From assembly GCA_001636495.1 (NCBI GenBank), contig KV440964.1, forward strand, positions 1,938,666 through 2,002,665: 64,000 bases of DNA. Direction: 5' to 3'. Each line of letters begins with the position of its first letter. Position 1 is the first letter of the stretch. The notes below the pieces were generated by a model. The model did no database searches and had not been told where the DNA came from. It was given only the letters and a program-made list of their open reading frames with translations. Source of the DNA: Sutcliffiella horikoshii. Lineage in GTDB: Bacteria > Bacillota > Bacilli > Bacillales > Bacillaceae_I. Both the position numbers and the translations under genes were made by a program. Positions 44,907 to 52,842 of the stretch are shown in pieces.

Positions 44907-45227
44907 ATGGCAATAGTCGATGTTACCGTTATTCCCATCGGAACAAACGGACCAAGTGTAAGTGATTACGTAGCAGATATTCAAGATATCCTTGAAGGGT
45001 TTAAAGAGGAAGGGAAGATTAACTATAAGTTAACCCCAATGAGTACCATCATTGAAGGGGAACTTCCAACTCTGATGCATGTTATTCAGGTTATCCATGA
45101 AGCGCCTTTTCAAAAGGGCTTACATCGGGTGGCAACCAACATCAGAATAGATGATCGTCGTGATAAGAGTGTACAAATGGATGATAAGCTGCGGGCGGTT
45201 GAGTCTAAACGTTCAAACTCATTATAA
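44907..45227 (+). CDS. yqgV: MTH1187/YkoF-type thiamine-binding protein YqgV
   Basis: A 106-residue protein with the family start MAIVDVTVIPIGTNGPSVSDYV and TPMSTIIEGELPTLMHVIQV. Members form ferredoxin-like tetramers, and some bind thiamine; the physiological role is unsettled. It is cotranscribed with yqgU and closed by a strong terminator. Confidence 0.9.
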   Translation: MAIVDVTVIPIGTNGPSVSDYVADIQDILEGFKEEGKINYKLTPMSTIIEGELPTLMHVIQVIHEAPFQKGLHRVATNIRIDDRRDKSVQMDDKLRAVESKRSNSL

Positions 45228-45234
45228 TATAAAC

Positions 45235-45264
45235 AAAGCCAAGCAATCTGTTGCTTGGCTTTTG
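45235..45264 (+). terminator. Terminator of yqgUV
   Basis: AAGCCAAGCAA pairs with TTGCTTGGCTT, with T residues next to it. It is also placed to stop the convergent small zinc-finger gene. Confidence 0.85.
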
Positions 45265-45265
45265 C

Positions 45266-45394
45266 TTACATGAAAAACCCTTTTGTTATTTTTCCTTGCC
45301 CCTGACACTTTGTACACTTTTTGTAGAAGGGGAGTATGAAGAGTTTCTTTCTTCCAGATCCATGACAAGTTCCGCATAATGTTTTTACTGCCAA
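45266..45394 (-). CDS. Small DnaJ-type zinc-finger protein (42 residues)
   Basis: The product starts MAVKTLCGTCHGSGRKKLF and contains a second motif, KKCTKCQGQGKITKGFFM. These are two CxxCxGxG zinc-binding half-sites, as in the DnaJ Cys-rich domain, here forming the whole protein. TTG at 45394 is chosen because GGAGGTCGA lies seven bases upstream; a longer open frame to 45454 lacks a site. The function is unknown; the fold suggests protein or RNA binding. Confidence 0.72.
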   Translation of the reverse strand: MAVKTLCGTCHGSGRKKLFILPFYKKCTKCQGQGKITKGFFM

Positions 45395-45532
45395 TATTAT
45401 CGACCTCCAAACAAATGGATACTTTACTTTTATTATTTCCAAGTCTTTCACCATTTAACGTTAGCATCATTTATATTTTCAGTATATTCCCGTACTTAGA
45501 AATTGCTTATAATTAAGAAAATCCGCAGAACA

Positions 45533-45579
45533 AAAAAGAGTATTCCTTCCACTAGGGGAGGAATACTCTTTTTTGTACA
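45533..45579. terminator. Bidirectional terminator
   Basis: ACAAAAAAGAGTATTCC pairs with GGAATACTCTTTTTTGT across a short loop. It serves reverse-strand yqgW and blocks forward transcription. Confidence 0.9.
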
Positions 45580-45605
45580 AGCGCTAGGCGCTCCTTTTTT
45601 TCTAA

Positions 45606-45779
45606 TTAGTGTGCTACCGGGTAACCGTGTTGAATGATGGTCATAACTGTAAACCAACCAAACACCGCAACTGTTCCGAAAGCGAAAAGAACTCCTAAGA
45701 AGTTTTTTTCTTTCAGGGAACGGACAAGTCCTAGAACACATAAAATTGTTACAAGTCCAAAGATAATAACTAATGGCAA
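45606..45779 (-). CDS. yqgW: DUF2759 membrane protein (YqgW-like)
   Basis: A 57-residue protein with two hydrophobic helices (MPLVIIFGLVTILCVLGLVR and GVLFAFGTVAVFGWFTVMTI) ending HGYPVAH, as in DUF2759 proteins. TTG start eight bases after AAAGGGG. The gene symbol rests on order (between yqgV and yqgX) and my memory of the family. The function is unknown. Confidence 0.78.
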   Translation of the reverse strand: MPLVIIFGLVTILCVLGLVRSLKEKNFLGVLFAFGTVAVFGWFTVMTIIQHGYPVAH

Positions 45780-45882
45780 GGTTAACGCCCCTTTCAGAGA
45801 TCATTACTATTTGAAAGAAATCACGAAAAATAAAGTATGTAATTGCACATTACACTCCAATTACATTTTAAATGTTTTCGCA

Positions 45883-46368
45883 CTATTTGTCGAGGTCAAA
45901 AAATGACACTTCTATGTCATATGCCTTGGCCACTTTTATAATATATTCTTTATATTCTTTGTCGATAATATACGATTTTTTATATTGCTCTTCCGTAGCA
46001 ATAATGGATTCCTCCAATTGTATAAGGAACATGTGGATATCTTCCTGTTTACCGCTTTCAATCAAAAAAATGGAGACCATATCCTGATACAGAAAATGAT
46101 TGTTCTTTTCTGTTACAAAGCCATAATCGGAAAATAAGGAACTGGCAACTGGGTTTTCCAATAAAGAGAGAGCATAAGTTTCCTCCAAGATACAACGATC
46201 TGCAAGCATGTTCTTTAAAACTTTTGCTTCTAGTGCGGTATTGGCAATTAGTAAATTATCGTCCACATCAAAAATGCTGGTAATCTGTTTTATTTGCAAG
46301 AGGAGGTTTTGAAAGTATTGCGGTTTGTCATAGGCACATTGTATCTCTAATCCAAACATCGACTTCAT
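45883..46368 (-). CDS. Hypothetical protein (161 residues)
   Basis: Not recognised. From the ATG after AAAGGAAACTGCCG the product begins MKSMFGLEIQCAYDKPQYFQ. It is a soluble alpha/beta protein rich in acidic residues (FDVDDNLLIANTALEAKVLK; HMFLIQLEESIIATEEQY), with no signal or helix. An upstream in-frame start at 46392 is less well placed. It is divergent from yqgX. Confidence 0.75.
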   Translation of the reverse strand: MKSMFGLEIQCAYDKPQYFQNLLLQIKQITSIFDVDDNLLIANTALEAKVLKNMLADRCILEETYALSLLENPVASSLFSDYGFVTEKNNHFLYQDMVSIFLIESGKQEDIHMFLIQLEESIIATEEQYKKSYIIDKEYKEYIIKVAKAYDIEVSFFDLDK

Positions 46369-46451
46369 CGGCAGTTTCCTTTCGTTTCTCAAGTTCTTCT
46401 ACTTAGTGTAAAATAGATGGATAGATACTTCAAGGAAAGGTGTGGAAAGAA

Positions 46452-47084
46452 ATGAAATGGACACAGTTACCTCTTGGTCCGCTACAAACAAATGCGTACC
46501 TCCTAATAAATGAAAGAAAAGAATGCATCGTTTTCGATCCGGGGAGTGAGGGGCAAGCATTTAATTCCTACTTGGAAGAAAATGGGCTAAAACCTTTAGC
46601 CATATTATTGACACATGCACATTTTGATCATATCGGGGCTGTTGATGCAGTTCGCAAACATTGGAATGTTCCAGTATATTTACATAAGAAAGAAAAGAAT
46701 TGGCTTGGAGATCCCAGTCTTAATGGCTCAAAGTTTTTCCAACTAGGACCGATTACGTCCTTGCCTGCAGACCATCTTATTCAAACGGAAGAGAAATTAG
46801 TTATCTCTAATTTTGAATTAGAGATATTATTTACTCCAGGACACTCACCTGGAAGTGTGAGCTATTATCATGAACCTAGTAAGGTTGTATTTTCAGGGGA
46901 TGCACTTTTTGCTGGCAGCATCGGCAGAACCGATCTCCCAGGAGGCAATCACGATCAGCTTATACAAAGTATACACAACAAACTTTTGAACCTACCTGAA
47001 GAAACCACCGTTCTTTCAGGGCATGGTATGACTACAACCGTTGAGAGGGAAATGGATAGCAATCCATTTCTTAATGGATTTTAA
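46452..47084 (+). CDS. yqgX: Metallo-beta-lactamase-fold hydrolase YqgX
   Basis: A 210-residue hydrolase of the glyoxalase II-like group with the metal motif THAHFDHIGA (about residue 55), FTPGHSPGSVSYY, FSGDALFAGSIGRTD and the final LSGHGMTTTVERE. Members hydrolyse thioesters or related substrates, and the natural substrate of YqgX is uncertain. The ATG at 46452 follows AAGGTGTGG. It is four bases from the methyltransferase gene. Confidence 0.9.
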   Translation: MKWTQLPLGPLQTNAYLLINERKECIVFDPGSEGQAFNSYLEENGLKPLAILLTHAHFDHIGAVDAVRKHWNVPVYLHKKEKNWLGDPSLNGSKFFQLGPITSLPADHLIQTEEKLVISNFELEILFTPGHSPGSVSYYHEPSKVVFSGDALFAGSIGRTDLPGGNHDQLIQSIHNKLLNLPEETTVLSGHGMTTTVEREMDSNPFLNGF

Positions 47085-47087
47085 GAA

Positions 47088-48218
47088 ATGATCCCGGCAT
47101 TTTTGCAAGAATTGATAGAGAAGGCCCCTGAAGAGAAACTGAACTTTGCAGAGTATATGATGGCGGTGCTCTATCACCCCTTTGAAGGCTATTATATGAA
47201 ACCAAAGGATAAGGTAGGTACTAAAGGAGATTTTATTACAAGCAGCAATGTACACAATGTTTATGGGAAACTATTTGCCAAGCTGTTAGTAACGTATTTC
47301 AACGAGTCCGGAATTCCGCCGGTAATCATCGAGATAGGCGGTGGGAATGGCAGATTTGCCAAACATCTATTGGAAGAGATACATTGCCTGGATGAATCTC
47401 TCTATGGCTCGATGAGGTACGTCATGGTAGAGACAAGCCCCTACCATATAAAATTGCAGAAAAGCTTTATCCGGGACTCTGCACCTGTACGTTATTATTC
47501 TTCTCTAGAAGAGGTCCCTACAGACCTTAGAAAGGGAGTGCTGTTTTCCAATGAATTGTTCGATGCCTTACCCGTCCATGTGATTGAATGTTCAAAAGGA
47601 ATGTTAAAGGAAATTTTCGTGGTGAAAGAGGAAGTTGGGAAACTATCAGAGAAGAGCAGTACTCTCGATAATAAGGATATTCTTGCCTATATAGCCAAGA
47701 ATAACTTATCTTTTTCTGAGGGACAGCGAATGGAAATCCCTTTAGCGATGATGGATTATGCGAAGATACTTGGAGAATGGCTGCTTAAGGGTGCCATCAT
47801 AACGGTTGATTATGGATACCGTTTTTCTGAATTATCCAGCCCGGATTTAAGAGAGGGCAGTCTTCGTGGATATTATCAACATGAACTGATAAAGGATCCC
47901 TTGGGCTTTCCTTCAGAAATGGATTTAACGTCCCATATACATCTGGATACGCTAGAAGAGTGTTTCAATACCTTGGGGTTCTCCCATGTGGGAACTATGA
48001 GACAGGGGGAATTCCTAGTGGCAGCTGGAATACTTGATTACCTTCAGGATAATCAGGACACTGATCCATTCTCGGAAAAAAGTAAGCAAAACCGAGCGAT
48101 AAGAACCCTTATTATGGATGCTGGCTGGAGTAATTCTTTTCACGTGCTCATTCATGAAAAAGGGTCTAATTTTTGGGACAAGATAATCATAGATACGAAC
48201 AACAATAAAAAGCGATGA
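47088..48218 (+). CDS. MidA/NDUFAF7-type SAM-dependent methyltransferase
   Basis: A 376-residue class I methyltransferase of the DUF185 family. It has FAEYMMAVLYHPFEGYYMK, the invariant GDFITSS segment, the SAM-binding IIEIGGGNGRFA loop and SNELFDALPVHV. Its mitochondrial relative methylates an arginine of respiratory complex I; the bacterial target is unknown. The start overlaps the ribosome-site region of yqgX (three bases after its stop), which indicates co-translation. Confidence 0.88.
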   Translation: MIPAFLQELIEKAPEEKLNFAEYMMAVLYHPFEGYYMKPKDKVGTKGDFITSSNVHNVYGKLFAKLLVTYFNESGIPPVIIEIGGGNGRFAKHLLEEIHCLDESLYGSMRYVMVETSPYHIKLQKSFIRDSAPVRYYSSLEEVPTDLRKGVLFSNELFDALPVHVIECSKGMLKEIFVVKEEVGKLSEKSSTLDNKDILAYIAKNNLSFSEGQRMEIPLAMMDYAKILGEWLLKGAIITVDYGYRFSELSSPDLREGSLRGYYQHELIKDPLGFPSEMDLTSHIHLDTLEECFNTLGFSHVGTMRQGEFLVAAGILDYLQDNQDTDPFSEKSKQNRAIRTLIMDAGWSNSFHVLIHEKGSNFWDKIIIDTNNNKKR

Positions 48219-48240
48219 CATAAGTCCATCGCTTTTTATT
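48204..48240. terminator. Bidirectional terminator between the methyltransferase gene and yqgY
   Basis: AATAAAAAGCGATG pairs with CATCGCTTTTTATT, 14 bp. Confidence 0.9.
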
Positions 48241-48256
48241 GTTTAGCTACGTATGT

Positions 48257-48502
48257 TTAATGACCACCAGAGCCAGGCACCATCATAAATGTTGTCCAAT
48301 ACGAGAAGGCAACAAAGAAAATTGTTAAATATGCTCCGAAAATATAGATGTACATACGTTCAGATAGCTTAAGATAACTTAATAAAATGAAGAATACCGT
48401 TTGTCCGAAGAAAAGTAAAGACGTTTGAGTCATGTGGCCAAGATAAAACATAACCGCGAAAATCCCAGTCCAGAAACCCATTACACGGTACATACGATCC
48501 AT
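48257..48502 (-). CDS. yqgY: DUF2626 membrane protein YqgY
   Basis: An 81-residue protein beginning MDRMYRVMGFWTGIFAVMFY with three hydrophobic helices, typical of DUF2626/YqgY. ATG at 48502 has AAGGAGGGG eight bases upstream; an earlier in-frame start is inside that site. The function is unknown. Confidence 0.88.
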   Translation of the reverse strand: MDRMYRVMGFWTGIFAVMFYLGHMTQTSLLFFGQTVFFILLSYLKLSERMYIYIFGAYLTIFFVAFSYWTTFMMVPGSGGH

Positions 48503-48852
48503 ATGTATCCCCTCCTTACGCACTAATCCTTATGCTTGTCACTTACCTATTATAATGTACCAATACTTTACTTGTAAATAAGCGTTTGTTTCTAGTTTGT
48601 GACGATTGCATGATAAGTACATTTTTCTCCAGCTGCATCCAGATTATGCAGCTATTTTTCTATCATACTTATTTCCATTATAATGCAAACTTAAACATTC
48701 GTCCTCCATTTGAGGAATAAAATAGACGGTTGTCATTTTTTGTTCAAAAAATAATTATCTTTTAACTATACAAAAGTTATACAAATGGTATACAATAAGA
48801 TTAACATAAAAAACTTATTAAAATGACCAATAAAAACGGGGAGGTAAGCAAA
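48503..48852 (+). promoter_or_regulatory. 350-bp yqgY-mgsR intergenic region with an 11-bp tandem repeat
   Basis: TATACAA occurs three times at exact 11-bp steps (48768, 48779, 48790), on one face of the helix, just upstream of mgsR. A short hairpin, AGCTGCAT with ATGCAGCT, with a T tract lies at 48631-48659. No SigB consensus was recognised. Confidence 0.55.
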
Positions 48853-49242
48853 ATGAATGAAATCATTTTTTACAGTTATCCAAGTTGTACGTCTTGTAGA
48901 AAGACCAAAAAGTGGTTAAAGAGTAACAATATCAAGTTTCAAGAAAAGCATATTTTTAGAGAAACTCCCAGCCACGATGAAATGATGAAGATTCTATCCT
49001 TGACTACAGAGGGAATGGATGAGATTTTAGCAACAAGAAGCCAGACATTCAAGGACCTTGGAATTGACGTAAACGAACTGACCCTATCCGAATTAATCAA
49101 GATCATCATTGAAGAGCCTAAACTGCTCAGAAGACCTATTATTACAAGTGGTAATAAACTGATTGTCGGCTATAATGAATCAGCTTTGCAGAAGCTATCT
49201 AGACAAAAAGCAAAATTGGATTTAAAGAAATCCGTTTCATAA
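48853..49242 (+). CDS. mgsR: Spx-family stress regulator MgsR
   Basis: A 129-residue ArsC-fold regulator that acts by binding RNA polymerase. It carries the redox CxxC in YPSCTSCRKTKKWL and the RPI motif in LLRRPIITSGNKLIVGYNE. In B. subtilis MgsR (YqgZ) controls part of the SigB stress regulon and is activated by disulfide formation. ATG at 48853 follows GGGGAGG; an upstream in-frame ATG at 48823 lacks a site. Gene order (after yqgY) supports MgsR over Spx. Confidence 0.88.
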   Translation: MNEIIFYSYPSCTSCRKTKKWLKSNNIKFQEKHIFRETPSHDEMMKILSLTTEGMDEILATRSQTFKDLGIDVNELTLSELIKIIIEEPKLLRRPIITSGNKLIVGYNESALQKLSRQKAKLDLKKSVS

Positions 49243-49252
49243 TATGGACGTA

Positions 49253-49292
49253 GACATTCCTGCTGAATAATGGGCCGGGATGTTTTTTTTTG
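49253..49292 (+). terminator. Terminator of mgsR
   Basis: ACATTCCTG pairs with CCGGGATGT with wobbles, followed by nine T residues. Confidence 0.6.
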
Positions 49293-49307
49293 TTATAAGA
49301 ATATTCC

Positions 49308-49369
49308 GGTTGATTTCCGTTCCAGGCGCTTCGTTTTCCTGCGGAGCCATTTGCGGAAAGGAACAGCGA
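49308..49369. repeat. Chimeric R1 remnant, copy G
   Basis: The left part (GTTGATTTCCGTTCC to TTTTCCTGCGG) matches the start of reverse copy C. It is joined directly to the end of a forward copy of type D (AGCCATTTGCGGAAAGG, then CAGCG). The core of both is missing. Confidence 0.7.
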
Positions 49370-49464
49370 CGATTAACCAAACAACTATAGTTTTTGTTTT
49401 TTTTAATACGTTCACTACTTTTCTCCTCTTTTTCTTTATATAGAAGGTGAAAGGGGGTGAGAAC

Positions 49465-49680
49465 ATGGCAGATTACGCAGTAGAAAATGTCCAACTTCGT
49501 CTTATGTATGAACTTGGAGAAGATGACAAGGGAAAATTGATGTACCGTACGAAGAATTACAACAATGTAAAAGTGGATGCAGAGGCAACAGCACTTTTAC
49601 AAGCAGCAGGAGCGATTTCGGGTTTGCAAACAACTCCTATATCGACTGTAAGACGAAGTGAGTTGCACTTCCTAGGATAA
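49465..49680 (+). CDS. DUF1659 small protein
   Basis: A 71-residue protein (MADYAVENVQLRLMYELGED; GAISGLQTTPISTVRRSEL) of the DUF1659 family. ATG at 49465 follows AAGGGGGTGAGAAC. It is the first of three small genes that commonly travel together in Bacillaceae. The function is unknown. Confidence 0.85.
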   Translation: MADYAVENVQLRLMYELGEDDKGKLMYRTKNYNNVKVDAEATALLQAAGAISGLQTTPISTVRRSELHFLG

Positions 49681-49721
49681 CAAAAGCTCGCATTACCACC
49701 AAATAGAAAGGAGGAACACGA

Positions 49722-49937
49722 ATGTTTACCTTGGAATTACTGTTTTTGAATGAAGAAGGTTCTACAGTGAAAATTTCTGTTGACGATCCAAGAACGGACT
49801 TAACAGCTGTGGAAATCGAACAGGCGATGGATGCCATTATTGGAGCGAATGTTTTCACATCCAAAGGTGGAAACTTTATCGAAAAAGAGAGCGCAAGGAT
49901 CATTGAACGAAATGTAACGGATTTTGAAATAGCATAA
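49722..49937 (+). CDS. DUF2922 small protein
   Basis: A 71-residue protein (MFTLELLFLNEEGSTVKISV; TAVEIEQAMDAIIGANVFTS) of the DUF2922 family, with GAAAGGAGG upstream. It is the second gene of the DUF1659/DUF2922/YvrJ trio; a terminator-like hairpin follows. The function is unknown. Confidence 0.85.
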   Translation: MFTLELLFLNEEGSTVKISVDDPRTDLTAVEIEQAMDAIIGANVFTSKGGNFIEKESARIIERNVTDFEIA

Positions 49938-49948
49938 CGCACAAAGGG

Positions 49949-49980
49949 GAGGTCTACTTAATACGGTAGACCTTTCTTAT
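49949..49980 (+). terminator. Terminator-like hairpin between DUF2922 and YvrJ genes
   Basis: AGGTCTAC pairs with GTAGACCT, followed by TTCTTATTT. The T tract is interrupted, so read-through into the YvrJ gene is likely. Confidence 0.6.
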
Positions 49981-50003
49981 TTCAGGAGAAAGGAGGATAA
50001 CAC

Positions 50004-50168
50004 ATGGAACAGTGGTGGACATGGATAAGCGAAGTAGGGTTCCCGATTGTGGTCACGTTCTACTTGTTGCATCGAATTGAACAAAAATTGGAGAATGTAA
50101 CAAGGTCGTTGCAACAGCTTCCCTATCAGTTATCTAAGCAGTCACCACCTTCAAGGGGGATAAAATGA
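50004..50168 (+). CDS. YvrJ family small membrane protein
   Basis: A 54-residue protein, MEQWWTWISEVGFPIVVTFY then LLHRIEQKLENV, the YvrJ pattern of one membrane helix followed by a short amphipathic helix. AAAGGAGG lies upstream. Like its two neighbours it is of unknown function. YvrJ proteins resemble phage holin-like membrane peptides in layout, but no phage genes are near. Confidence 0.82.
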   Translation: MEQWWTWISEVGFPIVVTFYLLHRIEQKLENVTRSLQQLPYQLSKQSPPSRGIK

Positions 50169-50192
50169 AGGTGAACTAAATATTTTGTTGAT

Positions 50193-50241
50193 GAGAGCAG
50201 GCCGATGAACCAGAAATAGTTCATAAGCCTGTTTTTTTATA
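50193..50241 (+). terminator. Terminator of the small-gene trio
   Basis: AGCAGGC-TGAAC pairs with GTTCA-GCCTG(T), followed by seven T residues. Confidence 0.75.
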
Positions 50242-50346
50242 GGCACTTTGTGTTAACGTCAATGAGTAACTATTAAATTTTTGCCTTTCCGCCTCATTTC
50301 GATAATAATATAGAGTAGAGAGAATGACATGAAGGATGATGATACC

Positions 50347-51417
50347 ATGACCAGTAAAAAGATAGTATTCACTGGCGGAGGCTCTGCAGGCCACGTCACA
50401 CCAAATATTGCAATTATGAACAAATTGAAAACAGCAGGTTGGGATATTACATATATCGGCTCAAGAAAAGGAATTGAGGAAGAAATAATAGGTAATGAGA
50501 AGATACCTTTCCATGGAATTTCGAGTGGAAAGCTGCGCCGATATTTTGACTGGAAGAACTTCTCGGATCCTTTTCGCATCATTAAGGGTGCAATGGAGGC
50601 CTTGTTTATTTTAAAGAAAGAAAAGCCAAGTGTCGTTTTCTCCAAAGGTGGATTTGTGACGGTGCCTGTAGTAATGGCGGCCAAAATGCTGAAAATACCG
50701 GTCATCATACATGAATCGGACATTACCCCTGGCCTTGCCAATAAAATTGCCACCAAGTTTGCGACAAAAGTATTTGTTACATTTGACGAAACCTTGAAGC
50801 ACTTTCCGGCAGAAAAAGTTCTTTTCACAGGATCTCCCATCCGAGAAGAACTGTTTACTGGAAAAGAGCAGGAAGGAAGGGCATGGCTCGGTTTTCATGA
50901 GAAGAAGCCAATTCTTACAATTATGGGAGGAAGCCTTGGTGCAAAGAAGATCAATGAGACATTGCGTCAGATTTTGGATGAATTAACAGAGCAGTTTCAG
51001 ATTGTTCATATTTGCGGAAAAGGGAATATAGACAGTTCACTTCAAGGTGTAAAAGGTTATAAACAATATGAATATATCAACCAAGAGCTTCCAGATGTGC
51101 TTGCGGCATCGGAATTTATCATTTCAAGGGCTGGTGCGAACTCTATATTTGAATTTTTGGCGTTGCGCAAACCAATGCTGTTGATTCCACTATCTCGCAA
51201 TGCAAGCAGGGGAGACCAAATATTAAATGCTGAATCCTTCGAAAAAAAAGGATTTGCAAAGGTTCTATTCGAGGAAGAATTAACAAGTGATACACTCCGC
51301 AAACAATTAGATGCATTAAAAATGGATAAAGAACAGTTGCAAAGGAAGATGTCACAGGATAGTGCCCCAAACACACTGGATATCATCCTACAAGAAATTG
51401 TGAAGGCGGCAAAATAA
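50347..51417 (+). CDS. murG: MurG-like UDP-GlcNAc:lipid I N-acetylglucosaminyltransferase
   Basis: Adds GlcNAc to undecaprenyl-PP-MurNAc-pentapeptide to make lipid II on the inner membrane face. The 356-residue protein has the N-domain motif VFTGGGSAGHVTPNIAI, the acceptor loop ESDITPGLANKIA (HESD), GGSLGAKKIN and the C-domain donor site ISRAGANSIFEF with SRGDQ. It lies outside the division/cell-wall cluster, as does the second murG-type gene of some Bacillus species, so it is probably a paralogue. ATG at 50347 gives the core start MTSKKIVFTGG; an upstream ATG at 50329 is possible. Confidence 0.88.
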   Translation: MTSKKIVFTGGGSAGHVTPNIAIMNKLKTAGWDITYIGSRKGIEEEIIGNEKIPFHGISSGKLRRYFDWKNFSDPFRIIKGAMEALFILKKEKPSVVFSKGGFVTVPVVMAAKMLKIPVIIHESDITPGLANKIATKFATKVFVTFDETLKHFPAEKVLFTGSPIREELFTGKEQEGRAWLGFHEKKPILTIMGGSLGAKKINETLRQILDELTEQFQIVHICGKGNIDSSLQGVKGYKQYEYINQELPDVLAASEFIISRAGANSIFEFLALRKPMLLIPLSRNASRGDQILNAESFEKKGFAKVLFEEELTSDTLRKQLDALKMDKEQLQRKMSQDSAPNTLDIILQEIVKAAK

Positions 51418-51418
51418 T

Positions 51419-51465
51419 AAACGAAAAGCAATCTATTCTGGATGATTAGGTTGCTTTTTTCGTTG
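51419..51465 (+). terminator. Terminator of murG
   Basis: AACGAAAAGCAATCTA pairs with TAGGTTGCTTTTTTCGTT, with the T tract inside the second arm. Confidence 0.8.
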
Positions 51466-51570
51466 AAAGTCTCAACGTACATGCCAAACTTTTGTAAGTA
51501 AAATTTGCCATTATGGGTAAACTACCATCGTAGCAATTTCCATCTATACGAAAGAGAGAGGGCAATTACG

Positions 51571-52626
51571 ATGAAAAAACAAACATTAAAATTGTTCACC
51601 ATATCACTTATTGGATTCGTCATCATCATATCCGTCCTTTTATATTTCTTTTCTGAAAGATTCACCCGTTCTTGGTTGCCTATCGATAATGGGTTTGGGG
51701 AGACTGTGACATTGTCACCTGACGACCAATCTATTGTGTTCCCGTTCTATCAAAGTGGGGATGGAGCCCTCTATAAAGCCAACGTGGATGGCAGTGATGT
51801 AAATCAATTGACATATCCAAGGCAGGCGGAGAGTCATGTGCACCCAAGGTATTCTTCTGATGGTGAAAAAATCCTCTTCCTTTCCCAAGAGAAAGGGGAA
51901 GGTGAGTTAATGCAATCTTTATACGTTATGGATAGTGACGGAAGCAATCTGATCAGACTATCAGGAGATGATGAGCTCATCACCGATGCAGTGTTTTCTG
52001 AGGATGACCAAACCATCTATTATTTGGTGGCGCAGGATTATCAAGAAGGAAACGAATTGGAAGAAGGTCCGACAAACATTGATGTATATTCCATTTCTGC
52101 TAAGGGAGAAAATAAAGAGCGGCTTACCCATGACGATAGTATTAAAAAGCGAAGCCTTTCCCTGACAGAAGATGGGACAAAGCTGGGATTTGTGGAATGG
52201 ATGAGGGATGAAGATGAAGGTCTAACCTCTTCCTTTGTCTTAATGGATACAACTACAAGTGAGAAAGAGTACATAAACCCGGATTTCGATTTTGAAACCA
52301 ATCTTATTTACAGTGCAAAGATATCTCCTGGTGGTGACCTTGTAGCGTTCTCCGCAGCAAGTGAAAACCCTCGTAAAAAATCTCAATTCATATACGAAAT
52401 GTACACAATGGACTCTGATGGTAAAGAAGTAGAACCAATCACAAGTTTTCGCACATTGATTACAGAGCCTGTATTTTTTCGGGAGAAAGATCGGGTATTG
52501 TTTATTCAAGATCAGAGTTGGTTGAGAGGAAAGCCAAATTACAAATTGTGGGCAGTGGATATCAACGGTGATCAAATCCAGTCTATCACTTTGCAAATGC
52601 CCCAATTCTCCGGGACGATTCTCTAA
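51571..52626 (+). CDS. Membrane-anchored TolB-like beta-propeller protein
   Basis: A 351-residue protein with an N-terminal signal anchor (about residues 9-29) and PD40-type repeats: VTLSPDDQSIVFPF, PRYSSDGEKILFLS, AVFSEDDQTIYYLV and AKISPGGDLVAFSA. These form a predicted six-bladed propeller outside the membrane. The gene is not recognised and the partner is unknown. ATG at 51571 follows AGAGAGAGGG; the upstream open frame has no site. Confidence 0.75.
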   Translation: MKKQTLKLFTISLIGFVIIISVLLYFFSERFTRSWLPIDNGFGETVTLSPDDQSIVFPFYQSGDGALYKANVDGSDVNQLTYPRQAESHVHPRYSSDGEKILFLSQEKGEGELMQSLYVMDSDGSNLIRLSGDDELITDAVFSEDDQTIYYLVAQDYQEGNELEEGPTNIDVYSISAKGENKERLTHDDSIKKRSLSLTEDGTKLGFVEWMRDEDEGLTSSFVLMDTTTSEKEYINPDFDFETNLIYSAKISPGGDLVAFSAASENPRKKSQFIYEMYTMDSDGKEVEPITSFRTLITEPVFFREKDRVLFIQDQSWLRGKPNYKLWAVDINGDQIQSITLQMPQFSGTIL

Positions 52627-52714
52627 TATAGCTTTATCAAACTAAGAGTACAGAAAATTTTTGGTTGGCTACCCATAGGTGGAACACTTGTCTATACACA
52701 TGGGACTGCCCCTT

Positions 52715-52722
52715 CATACAAT
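52715..52722 (+). promoter_or_regulatory. Possible SigE/SigK-type -10 element before yjcZ
   Basis: CATACAAT matches the -10 of mother-cell sigma factors (CATANNNT), 32 bases before the YjcZ ATG. No convincing -35 was identified. Confidence 0.35.
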
Positions 52723-52753
52723 GTAGTATCCCTATATGGAAGGAGTGTTTGAA

Positions 52754-52834
52754 ATGGGTAAGTCCCTAGGAAACAACTTCGTGTTAATTCTAGTATTGTT
52801 TATTTTACTAGTAATTGTCGGATCCGCGTACTAA
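52754..52834 (+). CDS. YjcZ family sporulation peptide
   Basis: A 26-residue peptide, MGKSLGNNFVLILVLFILLV then IVGSAY, the pattern of the YjcZ/SscA family: a short Gly/Asn-rich head and one hydrophobic helix ending in a GxAY motif. Several members are made in sporulation, and one is a spore coat-assembly factor. GGAAGGAG lies upstream and a strong terminator follows. Confidence 0.85.
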   Translation: MGKSLGNNFVLILVLFILLVIVGSAY

Positions 52835-52842
52835 TCAAATAA

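Noticed and set aside
48503-48852. SigB promoter before mgsR
   Set aside because: No GTTTAA-N13-GGGTAT-like pair was recognised, although mgsR is SigB-dependent in B. subtilis.
49465-50168. Prophage remnant
   Set aside because: The YvrJ layout is holin-like, but no phage structural, integrase or lysis genes surround it, and the trio is common in Bacillaceae chromosomes.
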